From: Kutzneria viridogrisea
Lineage (GTDB): Bacteria > Actinomycetota > Actinomycetes > Mycobacteriales > Pseudonocardiaceae
DNA: 64,000 nt
Assembly (NCBI GenBank): GCA_014138725.1
Contig: JACJID010000008.1
Coordinates: 412,096-476,095 of the forward strand
Reading direction: 5' to 3'
In this document: positions 7,766 to 16,716 of the stretch, piece after piece
Layout of the letters: every line of letters begins with the position of its first letter
Numbering within the stretch: the stretch's first letter is position 1
Made by a program: the position numbers and the translations under genes
Notes under the pieces: generated by a model
Database searches by the model: none
Seen by the model: only the letters and a program-made list of their open reading frames with translations
What the model was told of the DNA's origin: nothing

Positions 7766-8887
7766 CACGGCCAGTCCCTCGGACAGGACCTGCACGGTGC
7801 CGCCCTTGTTGGCGGCGACCACGGTGCAGGCGACCTGCTTGCCGACCAGCTGCGGGGTCACGGTCAGCTCCGCGCCGCGGCCGATCGGCGCGGGGATGGT
7901 GAACGGGCCGACGTGGGTCAACGTGGCCCAGCCGTACTCGACGGTGTCGGGGGCGGGGTGCCAGGTGGGGGCCGTGCAGCGCAAGACCTGGCCGACTCGC
8001 GGTGTGCCGGAAACGCGCGCGGACCCGACCGGGTAGGGCTCGCGGTCTCGCAGCGGGCCGAGGGCCCAGTGGCGGAAGGCGGTGGCGTCGGCGAACGCCT
8101 CCGGTGCGGGCTGGCCGCAGGACTTGCCCGCGGTCTCGCCGCCGAAGCTGAACGCGCCGACCAGTTCGGGCCGCCCGTGCGCGTACTGGACCACGGGGCT
8201 GCCGCTGTCCTGGAAGCAGCCGGTGATCAGCCCGGCCGGGTCCTGCGCGCAGGTCACCGAGTGCTCGTCCACGGTGGCGGGCGTGCTCGCCTGGCAGGTG
8301 CCGTGCGTGATGGTGGTGAGGTCGCCGCGGTGCAGCACGTCGTTGCGGAAGTCCGGTGCGGGCTTGCCGGTGGTGCCGTGCGCGAACACGGAGACCGCGC
8401 TGCCGGGTGCGGGGCGTTCGCGGGCGATCGGCAGCGGCGGGATGTCCAGTACCGGCCGGTCGAGCAGCAGCACGGCGAGGTCGTTGCGCGCGCTGCTCGC
8501 GTTGGGGTCGTCCGGGGCGGAGGGCGAGGGCAGGATCTGGTAGCCGGGCAGGGCGGCGGCAGCCCGGATACGCCGCACCTCGCCGGGTTCGCCGGAGAGC
8601 ACCCGCGCGTTGACGTGCACGTCGAGTTGGCTGGGGTCCAGGTGGTCGATGCAGTGCGCGGCGGTGAGCACCCGGTCGGGCGCGATCAGCGCACCGCCGC
8701 AGCCAGCGAGTTGCAGCAGCGGTCCGTCCGCGCGCAGTGCCAGGGTGGCCACCCACGGGGCGGTGTCCGGATCGGTCACGGCGGTGCCACCGGACATCGC
8801 CTGGGCGGGCGCGACGGCCGCCAGTCCGGTGCCGAGCAGTGCCGCCGCGAGCACGCCGATCCGCTGTGTCACAGGGGGAATTCGCAC
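7757..8887 (-). CDS. Secreted trypsin-like (S1A) serine protease with C-terminal Ig-like domain
   Basis: A 376-residue exported protein. A signal peptide (TQRIGVLAAALLG through APAQA) is followed by a chymotrypsin-fold domain: His in LTAAHCIDH, Asp in SSARNDLAVLLL, Ser in GCFQDSGSPVV. The residue before the catalytic Asp-Ser pair is Gln, not the usual Gly (QDSGSP for GDSGGP). Cys residues suggest disulfides. A domain starting SARVSGTPRVGQVL near residue 285 is Ig-like and may bind a surface. The GTG at 8887 follows TAGCGT by seven bases (leaderless); a GTG at 8872 is the alternative. It is divergent from nagZ. Confidence 0.8.
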   Translation of the reverse strand: MRIPPVTQRIGVLAAALLGTGLAAVAPAQAMSGGTAVTDPDTAPWVATLALRADGPLLQLAGCGGALIAPDRVLTAAHCIDHLDPSQLDVHVNARVLSGEPGEVRRIRAAAALPGYQILPSPSAPDDPNASSARNDLAVLLLDRPVLDIPPLPIARERPAPGSAVSVFAHGTTGKPAPDFRNDVLHRGDLTTITHGTCQASTPATVDEHSVTCAQDPAGLITGCFQDSGSPVVQYAHGRPELVGAFSFGGETAGKSCGQPAPEAFADATAFRHWALGPLRDREPYPVGSARVSGTPRVGQVLRCTAPTWHPAPDTVEYGWATLTHVGPFTIPAPIGRGAELTVTPQLVGKQVACTVVAANKGGTVQVLSEGLAVNE

Positions 8888-8958
8888 CCGGCCGACGCTA
8901 GGGACGAGGGGTGTGCGCGCACATCGGACCCGAGGTTGATCAGGCCTGGTCCCAGTGG

Positions 8959-8991
8959 TTGACCTGCCCACTGTGACGTGAGTAACTTACC
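8959..8991 (+). promoter_or_regulatory. nagZ promoter with candidate MurR/RpiR operator
   Basis: TTGACC (8959-8964) and TAACTT (8983-8988) are 18 bases apart. The -10 lies inside AGTAACTTAC. The murR promoter at 13853 has the same -35 and the similar AGTAAGTTT over its -10. A shared repressor site over both -10 boxes is a reasonable inference; the regulator would be the adjacent RpiR-family protein. Confidence 0.45.
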
Positions 8992-9040
8992 GATGTCATT
9001 CACCATTCGGTGAGAAGATTTCCACTGCGGGAGGCCCGCC

Positions 9041-10816
9041 GTGCGCCAGCTGAGACGTCCGCTCATCGCCCTGACGACCGCGCTCGCCGCCGTGGCCACG
9101 ACCGCGGTGACCGCGAACGCGCAGACCGGCACGGAGAATGGCTACGTGACCCAAGCCGTGGTGAACTCCGTGCTGCACAGGATGTCCCTGCCGGAGAAGG
9201 TCGGCCAGCTGTTCATGACCTACGGCTACGGACCGGCCGCGAACACGGTGGACCCCCGCAACCAGACCGAGTTCGGCGTGGACACCCCGGCGCAGGTGGT
9301 GCAGCGCTACCACCTCGGCGGCTTCATCTACTTCGCGTGGAGCGACAACATCGCCAACCCCGGGCAGATCGCCAAGCTGTCCAACGGGCTCCAGCAGGCC
9401 GCGCTGACCTCTGGCGCGCACGTGCCGCTGTTGATCTCCACCGACCAGGAGCAGGGGCTGGTCACCCGGATCGGCGCCCCCGCCACGACCTTGCCGGGCA
9501 GCATGGCCCTGGGCGCGAGCCGGGACACCGGGGCCGCGAGGCAGGCCGCCGCGATCACCGGGCGCGAGCTGCGCGCCATGGGCGTCAACATGGACAACGC
9601 GCCCGACTCGGACGTCAACGTGAACCCGGCCAACCCGATCATCGGGATCCGGTCCTTCGGCTCGGACCCGGAGCTGGTCTCCGACATGGTGTCCGCGCAG
9701 GTGCACGGCTACCAGGACAGCGGCCCCGCGTTCAGGACGGTCTCGGCGGCCGCCAAGCACTTCCCCGGCCACGGGGACGCGGCCACCGACAGCCACACCG
9801 GGCTGCCCGTGATCGACCACGACAAGGCGACCTGGGAGCAGGTGGACGCGCCGCCGTTCCGCGCGGCCATCGCCAGCGGGGTCGACGTGATCATGACCGC
9901 GCACATCGTGTTCCCCAAGCTCGACACCTCCGGGGACCCGTCCACCCTGTCCCCCACCGTGCTCACCGGCATGCTGCGCAACGAACTCGGCTACCAGGGC
10001 ATGGTCATCACCGACTCACTGCAGATGGCGGGCGTGCGCCAGAAGTACTCCGACGCGGAGATCCCGGTGAAGGCCCTGCAGGCAGGCGCGGACATGCTGC
10101 TGATGCCGCAGCACGTCGGCACAGCCATCGACGGCGTGCTCAACGCGGTGCGGACCGGGCAGCTTTCCGAGCAGCGCATCGACCAGAGCGTGCGGCGCAT
10201 CCTGACCGTGAAGTACCGCCGCGGCGTGCTGTTCCAGCCGTTCACCGACACCAGCGCGGTGGACCGCGTGGTCGGCAGCAAGGACAACAAGGCAGCGGCG
10301 CAGCGGATCACCGACAACACCGTGACCGTGCTGCGCAATGACGACAAGCTGCTGCCGCTGAAGTCCAAGCCCAAGTCGGTGCTGGTCACCGGCTGGGGGC
10401 AGACCGCGACGGCCACCCTGGCGAACGCGGTCACGGCTCGGGGCAGCAAGGCCACCGCGCTGACCGTGGGCGCCGCACCCACCCCGGCCACGATCAGCGC
10501 CGCCGTGCAGGCCGCGGGCGCCAACGACGCCGTGGTCGTGCTGACCAACGGCGCCTACAAGGACCCGGGCCAGCAGGACCTGGTGCGCCAACTGGTGGCC
10601 ACGGGCAAGCCGGTGATCGCGGTGTGCGTGGGCAACCCGTACGACCCGGGCTCGGTGCCGCAGGCCAGGACCTGGATCGACACGTACTCGTCCACGGCGG
10701 TGTCCATGGAGTCGCTGACCAAGGTGATCTTCGGCGAGCACGGCCCGCGCGGGCTGCTCCCGGTGAGCATTCCCGGCCCGGACGGGTACGCCTACGGCGC
10801 CGGGCTGACCTGGTGA
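9041..10816 (+). CDS. nagZ: Secreted GH3 beta-N-acetylglucosaminidase (NagZ-like)
   Basis: A 591-residue glycoside hydrolase family 3 enzyme with a signal peptide (to about residue 27). KHFPGHG at 239-245 and the acid/base-loop Asp-His of DSH at 250-252 are the NagZ signatures, and D325 in VITDSLQMAG is the nucleophile. A GH3 C-terminal domain follows from about residue 390, as in Bacillus NagZ and unlike the single-domain E. coli enzyme. It should remove GlcNAc from peptidoglycan fragments outside the cell. The GTG at 9041 follows GGGAGG. It overlaps the next gene by 4 bases (GTGA) and opens the salvage cluster. Confidence 0.88.
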   Translation: MRQLRRPLIALTTALAAVATTAVTANAQTGTENGYVTQAVVNSVLHRMSLPEKVGQLFMTYGYGPAANTVDPRNQTEFGVDTPAQVVQRYHLGGFIYFAWSDNIANPGQIAKLSNGLQQAALTSGAHVPLLISTDQEQGLVTRIGAPATTLPGSMALGASRDTGAARQAAAITGRELRAMGVNMDNAPDSDVNVNPANPIIGIRSFGSDPELVSDMVSAQVHGYQDSGPAFRTVSAAAKHFPGHGDAATDSHTGLPVIDHDKATWEQVDAPPFRAAIASGVDVIMTAHIVFPKLDTSGDPSTLSPTVLTGMLRNELGYQGMVITDSLQMAGVRQKYSDAEIPVKALQAGADMLLMPQHVGTAIDGVLNAVRTGQLSEQRIDQSVRRILTVKYRRGVLFQPFTDTSAVDRVVGSKDNKAAAQRITDNTVTVLRNDDKLLPLKSKPKSVLVTGWGQTATATLANAVTARGSKATALTVGAAPTPATISAAVQAAGANDAVVVLTNGAYKDPGQQDLVRQLVATGKPVIAVCVGNPYDPGSVPQARTWIDTYSSTAVSMESLTKVIFGEHGPRGLLPVSIPGPDGYAYGAGLTW

Positions 10817-12051
10817 GCCTGAGCAGGCGCGGTTTCCTGGCGGCTTCCGCGCTGACGGTGGGTGCCGCGCCCGCCGTCAGCGCGGAGCCCGCCTCGCGAC
10901 GGCGGATGACCGGCGCCGAGGTACTCGCGGCGGAGGGCTACCAGCGGCTGCGCGGCCGCAAGGTCGGTGTGCTGACCAACCCCACCGGCGTGCTGGGCGA
11001 CCTCACGCACCTGGTGGACGACATGGTGGCCCGCGGCGCCAAGCCGGTGGCCGCGTTCGGCCCGGAGCACGGGTTCCGCGGCACCGCGCAGGCTGGCGGG
11101 TCGGAGGGCGACTACACCGATCCGCGCACCGGCATCCCGGTGTACGACGCGTACAACGTGACCGCCGACTCGCTGGCCGCGATGTACCGCAAGGCGGGCG
11201 TGGACACGGTGCTGTTCGACATCGCCAACGTGGGTGCGCGGTTCTACACCTACACCTGGACGATGTACCTGGCGATGCGCGCGGCGGTGTCCTCGGGCGC
11301 GTCCTTCGTGGTGCTGGACCGGCCCAATCCCATTGGCGGACAGGCATTCGGCCCGCAGCTGGACCCGGCGTACGCCACGCTGGTGGGGCTCAAGCCGGTC
11401 GTGCAGCAACCCGGCATGACCGTGGGTGAGCTGGCCCGCATGTTCGACGCGGAGTTCCTGCCCGCCGACACCGGCGGCAAGAGGCTGTCCAGCCTGGAGG
11501 TCGTGCCGGCGCGGGGCTGGCGCCGCGAGGACCTGTTCGAGGGGCAGTGGATCCCGCCGAGCCCGAACATGCCCACCCTGGACACGGCCCTGCTCTACCC
11601 AGGCACCTGCCTGTTCGAGGGCACGCTGCTGTCCGAGGGCCGGGGTACGACCAGGCCGTTCGAGACGATCGGCGCGCCGGGCATCGACTGGCGCTGGGCC
11701 GAGCAGCTCAACGCGTTGCGGCTGCCCGGTGTGTCGTTCCGCGAGTGCTCCTTCGTGCCGACCTTCAACAAGTTCGCCAACCAGACCTGTGGTGGCGTGC
11801 AGGTACACCTGGTCGACCGGGGCCGGGTGGACGCGATCCGCACCGCCGTGGCGATGATCGTGACGGCCAAACGGCTGTACCCGAAGGTGTTCGGCTGGCG
11901 CGCGGACAACTGGGTGGACAAGCTGAGCGGATCGGATCGGCTGCGCCGCATGGTGGACGGCGGCGCCGGAGTGGACGAGGTGGTCGGCGCGTGGCAGCGG
12001 GAGCTCGCGGCGTTCCGCCGGGACCGGACGCAGTACCTGCTCTACAGATGA
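10813..12051 (+). CDS. namZ: Exo-beta-N-acetylmuramidase (NamZ, DUF1343)
   Basis: A 412-residue DUF1343 protein. The family includes Bacillus subtilis NamZ (YbbC), which releases MurNAc from the non-reducing end of glycan after NagZ has removed GlcNAc. The N-terminus SLSRRGFLAAS is a Tat signal, so folded export is likely. Family blocks visible are GVLTNPTGV, FGPEHGFRG, FDIANVGARFYTY and LDRPNPIGG. The start GTG overlaps the nagZ stop, so the two extracellular hydrolases are translated together. Confidence 0.85.
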   Translation: MSLSRRGFLAASALTVGAAPAVSAEPASRRRMTGAEVLAAEGYQRLRGRKVGVLTNPTGVLGDLTHLVDDMVARGAKPVAAFGPEHGFRGTAQAGGSEGDYTDPRTGIPVYDAYNVTADSLAAMYRKAGVDTVLFDIANVGARFYTYTWTMYLAMRAAVSSGASFVVLDRPNPIGGQAFGPQLDPAYATLVGLKPVVQQPGMTVGELARMFDAEFLPADTGGKRLSSLEVVPARGWRREDLFEGQWIPPSPNMPTLDTALLYPGTCLFEGTLLSEGRGTTRPFETIGAPGIDWRWAEQLNALRLPGVSFRECSFVPTFNKFANQTCGGVQVHLVDRGRVDAIRTAVAMIVTAKRLYPKVFGWRADNWVDKLSGSDRLRRMVDGGAGVDEVVGAWQRELAAFRRDRTQYLLYR

Positions 12052-12058
12052 GGTGGAC

Positions 12059-13735
12059 ATGCGGATTCGCGCACTCGCCCTGCCTGCCGTGCTGCTCGTG
12101 GCGTTCTCGGTGACCGCGAGCGCCTCGACTGTCCAACTGGGACGGTTCGACCGGCCGTACAGCGGCTTCGCCCCCTCCGACACCGTGCTGCACCGCGGTG
12201 ATCCCGCCTCGGTCGGCCTGGACGGGGCTCCGATCGCGGACTACCTCAAGCAGTTGCGCGGCTGGCAGGACGGCCTGTTCCCCAGTGCCGTGGAACTGAT
12301 GGCGCACGACGGCACCGTGGTCAGCCGGGACGCCAGCGGCTACGCGGTGAAGTACGCCGACGCCACGACCAAGCTGCCGCAGGACAAGTGGGTGCCCGCG
12401 CGCACCGACACCATCTACGACCTGGCCTCGCTGTCCAAGCTGTTCACCTCGATCGTGGCGGTGCAGCAGTTGGAGGCGCACCGCATCGAGCTGACCGCTC
12501 CGGTCGCGAGGTACCTGCCGGAGTACGCCGTCAACGGCAAGGGCGAGATCACCATCCAGCAGCTGCTCACGCACACCTCCGGGCTGGCGCCCGATCCCGT
12601 GCCGCCGCTGTGGCAGTACCCGGACCTGCCCGCGCGCCGCAAGGCGATCCTGGACAGCAAGCCGCAGAGCCCCGCGGGCACCACCTACGTGTACTCCGAC
12701 CTGAACATGCTGAGCATGCAACTGGTGCTGGAGAAGGTCACCGGCCAGTCGCTGGACGTGCTGGTGCGCAAGGGCATCACCGAGCCTTTGCACATGGTGG
12801 ACACCGGCTACAACCCCTCGCCCGACAAGCTGGACCGCATCGCGGCCACGGAGTTCGAGGCGACCCCGTCCCGCGGCATGCTGCGCGGCTCGGTGCACGA
12901 CGAGAACGCCTGGGCCATGGGCGGGGTCGCCGGGCACGCGGGCGTGTTCTCCACCGTGGACGACCTCGCCGTGCTGTCGCAGGCGATCCTCAACGGCGGC
13001 ACGTACCGCGGTCAGCGCGTCCTCAGCCAGCACGGGGTGGCGCTGATGGAGACCGACTTCAACCAGCGCTTCCCCGGCGACTCGCACGGGCTGGGCTTCG
13101 AGCTGGACCAGATCTGGTACATGGGCGGATTGTCCGGTCCGAACACCTTGGGGCACACCGGGTACACGGGCACCTCGCTGGTGATCGACCCGCGGTCGCG
13201 GTCCTTCGCCATCCTGTTGACCAACCGCGTGCACCCGACCAGGAACACGCCGTCGACCAACCCCGCGCGGCGCGGGGTGGCCCAGGCCCTGGCGCAGGCG
13301 ATGCCGGTGTCCCCGCCCGGCGGCGGCCGGTCCTGGTTCAGCGGCCAGGGCGGCGGGTCGACCAGCACACTGACCACGCCCGCGCTGGACGCCCAGGGCG
13401 CCGTGGACCTCGCCTACACCGCGTTCGTCAACACCGAGGCCAGCGACCCGGTGCTCGCGGAGTACAGCTCGGACGGGGGCAGGACCTGGCAGGCGGTGGC
13501 GGGCAGCACGCTGTCCGGTCAGGCGAAGCGGTCCTGGCAGCACGTGCACGCCACGATCCCGCAGGCAGGCAAGGGTTTGCTGGTGCGCTGGCGGTACACC
13601 ACGGACCCGAACTACGAGGGCCGCGGCGTGAACCTGGCGCACCTGCGGATCAGCTCGGGGCACCGGACCTTGCTGGACAGTGATCGCGGGCGCACCGGGC
13701 TGGTCGCCTCGGGCTGGCGGGAACTGCCCGCCTAG
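12059..13735 (+). CDS. Secreted serine beta-lactamase-fold hydrolase (AmiE/YbbE-like position)
   Basis: A 558-residue exported protein with a signal peptide, a class C beta-lactamase/transpeptidase-fold domain and an extra C-terminal beta-rich module (about residue 430 onward). Motifs: the Ser and Lys of SLSK (residue 124), YSD in the second-motif position, and HTG in the third (GHTGYTG). In B. subtilis the gene at this cluster position (amiE/ybbE) is a MurNAc-L-Ala amidase-region gene annotated as beta-lactamase related, so peptide removal or editing of muropeptides is a plausible role. The ATG at 12059 is chosen because GAGGTGG is just upstream; a GTG at 12053 is in frame. Confidence 0.75.
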   Translation: MRIRALALPAVLLVAFSVTASASTVQLGRFDRPYSGFAPSDTVLHRGDPASVGLDGAPIADYLKQLRGWQDGLFPSAVELMAHDGTVVSRDASGYAVKYADATTKLPQDKWVPARTDTIYDLASLSKLFTSIVAVQQLEAHRIELTAPVARYLPEYAVNGKGEITIQQLLTHTSGLAPDPVPPLWQYPDLPARRKAILDSKPQSPAGTTYVYSDLNMLSMQLVLEKVTGQSLDVLVRKGITEPLHMVDTGYNPSPDKLDRIAATEFEATPSRGMLRGSVHDENAWAMGGVAGHAGVFSTVDDLAVLSQAILNGGTYRGQRVLSQHGVALMETDFNQRFPGDSHGLGFELDQIWYMGGLSGPNTLGHTGYTGTSLVIDPRSRSFAILLTNRVHPTRNTPSTNPARRGVAQALAQAMPVSPPGGGRSWFSGQGGGSTSTLTTPALDAQGAVDLAYTAFVNTEASDPVLAEYSSDGGRTWQAVAGSTLSGQAKRSWQHVHATIPQAGKGLLVRWRYTTDPNYEGRGVNLAHLRISSGHRTLLDSDRGRTGLVASGWRELPA

Positions 13736-13852
13736 CACGAACTCGCGGCCGTGGGAGTACACGGTCGTGTCATCTGGCGCGCGGCGGTGCCTCGTTAGGC
13801 TTCAGCCGCAGGACAAAAGTGCAGTGTCAGCAGGCTCGTGACCATGCTGGCG

Positions 13853-13887
13853 TTGACCACGGGGGTTGCTGTTAGTAAGTTTCCCAC
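13853..13887 (+). promoter_or_regulatory. murR promoter, leaderless, with candidate operator
   Basis: TTGACC (13853-13858), 17 bases, TAAGTT (13876-13881), then six bases to the GTG start at 13888. That spacing puts the first transcribed base on the start codon. AGTAAGTTTCCC covers the -10 and resembles the site in the nagZ promoter, suggesting autoregulation by MurR. Confidence 0.5.
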
Positions 13888-14820
13888 GTGGCCCCCGCCA
13901 AGTCAGTCATTGATACCAGCGAGGCAAGTCCGCTGGTGCGCATCCGCTCGCTGCTGCCCGGCCTCGCCAGGGCCGAGCAGCGGGTGGCCAAGGTTGTGTT
14001 GGAGAACCCGGCCGTCGTCTCGCACCGCAGCATCACCGAGGTCGCCGAGGCCGCGGGCACCAGCGAGACCACGGTGACCCGGTTCTGCAAGGCGATCGGC
14101 GTCGGCGGTTACCCGGAGCTGCGCATCGCGCTGGCCGCGGACACCGCCCGCACGGCCGCGCGCGTGGACCGCGACCTGGGCAGTGACATCGCGCCCACCG
14201 ACGGCCTGGCCCAGGTGGTCGGCAAGGTGGCCTTCGCCGACGCGCGGGCCGTCGAGGAGACCGCCGAGCAACTGGACGTGGCCACGCTGGGCAAGGTCGT
14301 GGAACTGGTGGCCAGCGCGGGCCGCGTGGACGTGTACGGGGTCGGCGCCAGCGCGTTCGTGGCCGCCGACCTGCAACAGAAGCTGCACCGGATCGGCCGG
14401 GTCAGCTTCGCCTGGAGCGACACGCACATCATGCTGACCTCCGCCGCCGTGCTCACCGGGGCCGACGTGGCCTTCGGCATCTCGCACACCGGGGCGACCG
14501 CCGACACGGTGGAGGCGCTGCGGGTGGCCCGCGAGCACGGCGCGACCACGGTGGCGCTGACCAACTTCCCGCGCTCGCCGATCTCCGAGGTCGCCGACCA
14601 CGTGCTGACCACGGCCGCGCGCGAGACCACCTTCCGCTCCGGCGCGATGTCCAGCCGGATCGCCCAGCTGACCGTGATCGACTGCTTGTTCATCGGGGTC
14701 GCCCAGTTGCACCTGGACAGTGCGCGCACCGCGCTGGAGGCCACCTACGAGGCCGTGGGCACCCACCGCCTCGGTCCGCGCCCGGACGGGCGCCGGAAGG
14801 CACGGGAGACGGGCAAATGA
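13888..14820 (+). CDS. murR: RpiR/MurR-family transcriptional regulator
   Basis: A 310-residue regulator. An N-terminal HTH_6 domain (SITEVAEAAGTSETTVTRFCKAIG, residues about 48-72) is followed by a SIS sugar-phosphate-binding domain (YGVGASAF at about 150, SHTGATADTVE at about 203). This is the RpiR family; MurR proteins sense MurNAc-6-phosphate. It sits directly before murQ with a 4-base overlap, as in the murQ-murR arrangement of other bacteria. It is separated from the upstream hydrolase genes by its own promoter. Confidence 0.82.
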   Translation: MAPAKSVIDTSEASPLVRIRSLLPGLARAEQRVAKVVLENPAVVSHRSITEVAEAAGTSETTVTRFCKAIGVGGYPELRIALAADTARTAARVDRDLGSDIAPTDGLAQVVGKVAFADARAVEETAEQLDVATLGKVVELVASAGRVDVYGVGASAFVAADLQQKLHRIGRVSFAWSDTHIMLTSAAVLTGADVAFGISHTGATADTVEALRVAREHGATTVALTNFPRSPISEVADHVLTTAARETTFRSGAMSSRIAQLTVIDCLFIGVAQLHLDSARTALEATYEAVGTHRLGPRPDGRRKARETGK

Positions 14821-15752
14821 TGCTGCCGCAGCCACGTGAGTCGGTAGTCCGCGTCGAGTCGCCCACCGAACAGCGCAACCCGCGAACCGGGGACATCGAC
14901 ACCCTGCCGGTGCTCGAGGCACTGCAGCTGATCAACAACGAGGACAGCACGGTGCCCGCCGCCGTGCGTGAGGTGCTGCCCGAGGTGGCGCGCGCGGTGG
15001 AGTTCGGCGTCGAGGCGCTGCGTCGCGGCGGCCGGGTGCACTACGTGGGCGCGGGCACCTCCGGCAGGCTGGCCAGCCAGGACGCCGCCGAACTGGTGCC
15101 CACGTTCAACTCGCCGCTGGAGTGGTTCGAGGTGCACCACGCCGGTGGGCAGCGAGCGCTGCGCGCCGCCGTGGAGAACGCCGAGGACGACTTCGACGGT
15201 GGCGGCGAGGAAATCCGTGCCAGCGCACGCGCCGGTGACTTCGTGTTCGGGCTGACCGCCTCCGGGCGCACCCCGTTCGTGCTGGGCGCGCTCGCCGCCG
15301 GACGGGAGATCGGCGCGCACACCGCGCTGATGTCCGCCAACCCGACCTCCACGGCCGTGGTCGACGTGGACGTGCTGATCGCGGTGGACACCGGGCCGGA
15401 GGTCATCGCCGGGTCGACCAGGATGAAGGCGGGCACCGCGCAGAAGCTGGTGCTCAACGCGTTCTCCACCGCCGTGATGATCAAGCTGGGCCGCACCTAC
15501 TCGAACCTGATGGTCAGCATGAAGGCCACCAACGCCAAGCTGCGCGGGCGCACCCTGCGCATCCTGCGCGAGGCCACCGGGCTGGACGAGGCGGAGTGCT
15601 CGGCCGCACTGAGCGAGGCCGAGGGCGACCTGCGGGTGGCCCTGGTCCGCCTGCTGTCGGGCATCGATTCCGCCCAGGCGGCCGAGGCCCTCACCGCGAC
15701 CGGGGGCCACGTGCGCAACGCCCTGCTCGCACTGGGTGCGACCACCGCCTGA
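14817..15752 (+). CDS. murQ: N-acetylmuramic acid 6-phosphate etherase
   Basis: A 311-residue SIS-domain lyase that splits the D-lactyl ether of MurNAc-6-phosphate to give GlcNAc-6-phosphate and D-lactate in the cytoplasm. Visible family blocks are SPTEQRNP near the start, VGAGTSGRLASQDAAELVPT, GLTASGRTPF and EVIAGSTRMKAGTAQK. Length matches MurQ. The ATG overlaps the murR stop by 4 bases. No MurNAc PTS (MurP) or MurNAc kinase is in the window, so the phosphorylated substrate must come from elsewhere in the genome. Confidence 0.92.
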   Translation: MMLPQPRESVVRVESPTEQRNPRTGDIDTLPVLEALQLINNEDSTVPAAVREVLPEVARAVEFGVEALRRGGRVHYVGAGTSGRLASQDAAELVPTFNSPLEWFEVHHAGGQRALRAAVENAEDDFDGGGEEIRASARAGDFVFGLTASGRTPFVLGALAAGREIGAHTALMSANPTSTAVVDVDVLIAVDTGPEVIAGSTRMKAGTAQKLVLNAFSTAVMIKLGRTYSNLMVSMKATNAKLRGRTLRILREATGLDEAECSAALSEAEGDLRVALVRLLSGIDSAQAAEALTATGGHVRNALLALGATTA

Positions 15753-15892
15753 AACGGTTTGCACACACCCGGCGAGTTGTCCACAGGCGACCCGCTAACA
15801 AGATCAACTGTCGGGGTGCGGCGGTAGACTGGAACCGGGGTCGCCCCCCGAGGAGTGGTGGGGGCTGAGCTGGGTGGGAAACCGAGCCCTGC
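15753..15892. other. Gap with a DnaA box and a possible promoter
   Basis: These 140 bases separate convergent genes. TTGTCCACA (DnaA box) lies at 15777-15785. A -10-like TAGACT lies near 15826, followed by a GC-rich segment with short inverted repeats. An unannotated short RNA is possible but nothing decisive is visible. Confidence 0.3.
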
Positions 15893-16624
15893 TCACCCAC
15901 CCGCCGCGTCCGCGATGCTGGCGGCCTCGCGCGCACCCGCCTGCAAGGACTCGCAGCTGAAGACCAGCCAACGGGCCACGCCCTCCGGCTCGCCGCTGGC
16001 GAAGGCGGCCAGCGCGGCGGAGTACTCCCCCGCCTTGCGCAGGTAGCTGACCTCGGGGACGGCCAGCCCCTTGGTGTCCAGCCCGGTGCCGATCATCGTC
16101 AGCCGGGCGGCGGCCCGCGCCACCACGCCGTTGGCCCGGGCGAACGGGGCGAGGGTGAGCAGCTCACCGTGCACGACGGCGACCAGCACGGGTGCGGGCG
16201 CCTTGGTGCCGCCCGCGACCAGTCCGGCGAGCAGTTCGAGGCGGCTCGTGACGCCGGGGGCGACCCGGGGGCGGCCCAGGTCCTCCTCGGCGGTCAGGTC
16301 GGCGGCAGCCAGCACGTGCAACCGGGCCAGGGCCTGCAACGGGGCGCGCTGCCAGGTCGGCAGCAGCGGCCCGATCGCCTCGGCCACCCGCAGCGCCCCG
16401 GCCAGCACGGGGTCGGTGACCTCCCCGCCCTCGGGGATGTCGGTGTCGCCGCCGTCGATCGCGGCGGAGGCCCTGGCCGCGCGGACCGAGGCCTCGGCGG
16501 CCGTGGTGGGCCAGCCCCGCCGGTTGGCCGGGTGCCGGTGCACCTCGGCCACGGCGTCCCTGGCCGCCGCCACCGCATCGGCCACGCCGGGCAGGTCGAG
16601 CAGCGGGGTGAGCGGGTCAGTCAC
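15893..16624 (-). CDS. Fic-like helical protein without the catalytic motif (Rv3662c position)
   Basis: A 243-residue, largely helical protein. The segment APFARANGVVARAAARL resembles the Fic-domain block HPFxDGNGRxxR, but the catalytic His is replaced by Ala and the DGNGR pattern is lost. AMP-transfer activity is therefore unlikely. By position it corresponds to the conserved hypothetical Rv3662c (recalled). The GTG at 16624 follows TAGGGT by eight bases, consistent with a leaderless message; ORF sequence before it looks like noise. It is divergent from the acetyltransferase gene. Function unknown. Confidence 0.6.
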   Translation of the reverse strand: MTDPLTPLLDLPGVADAVAAARDAVAEVHRHPANRRGWPTTAAEASVRAARASAAIDGGDTDIPEGGEVTDPVLAGALRVAEAIGPLLPTWQRAPLQALARLHVLAAADLTAEEDLGRPRVAPGVTSRLELLAGLVAGGTKAPAPVLVAVVHGELLTLAPFARANGVVARAAARLTMIGTGLDTKGLAVPEVSYLRKAGEYSAALAAFASGEPEGVARWLVFSCESLQAGAREAASIADAAGG

Positions 16625-16716
16625 GGGACCAGACCCTACCCGCGAGTAAGTGGCCTGCCGAAATCGACGCGAAGTGGGCATGTCCGCGATGCCAATTGCC
16701 AACCTAGCGTGCAGGC

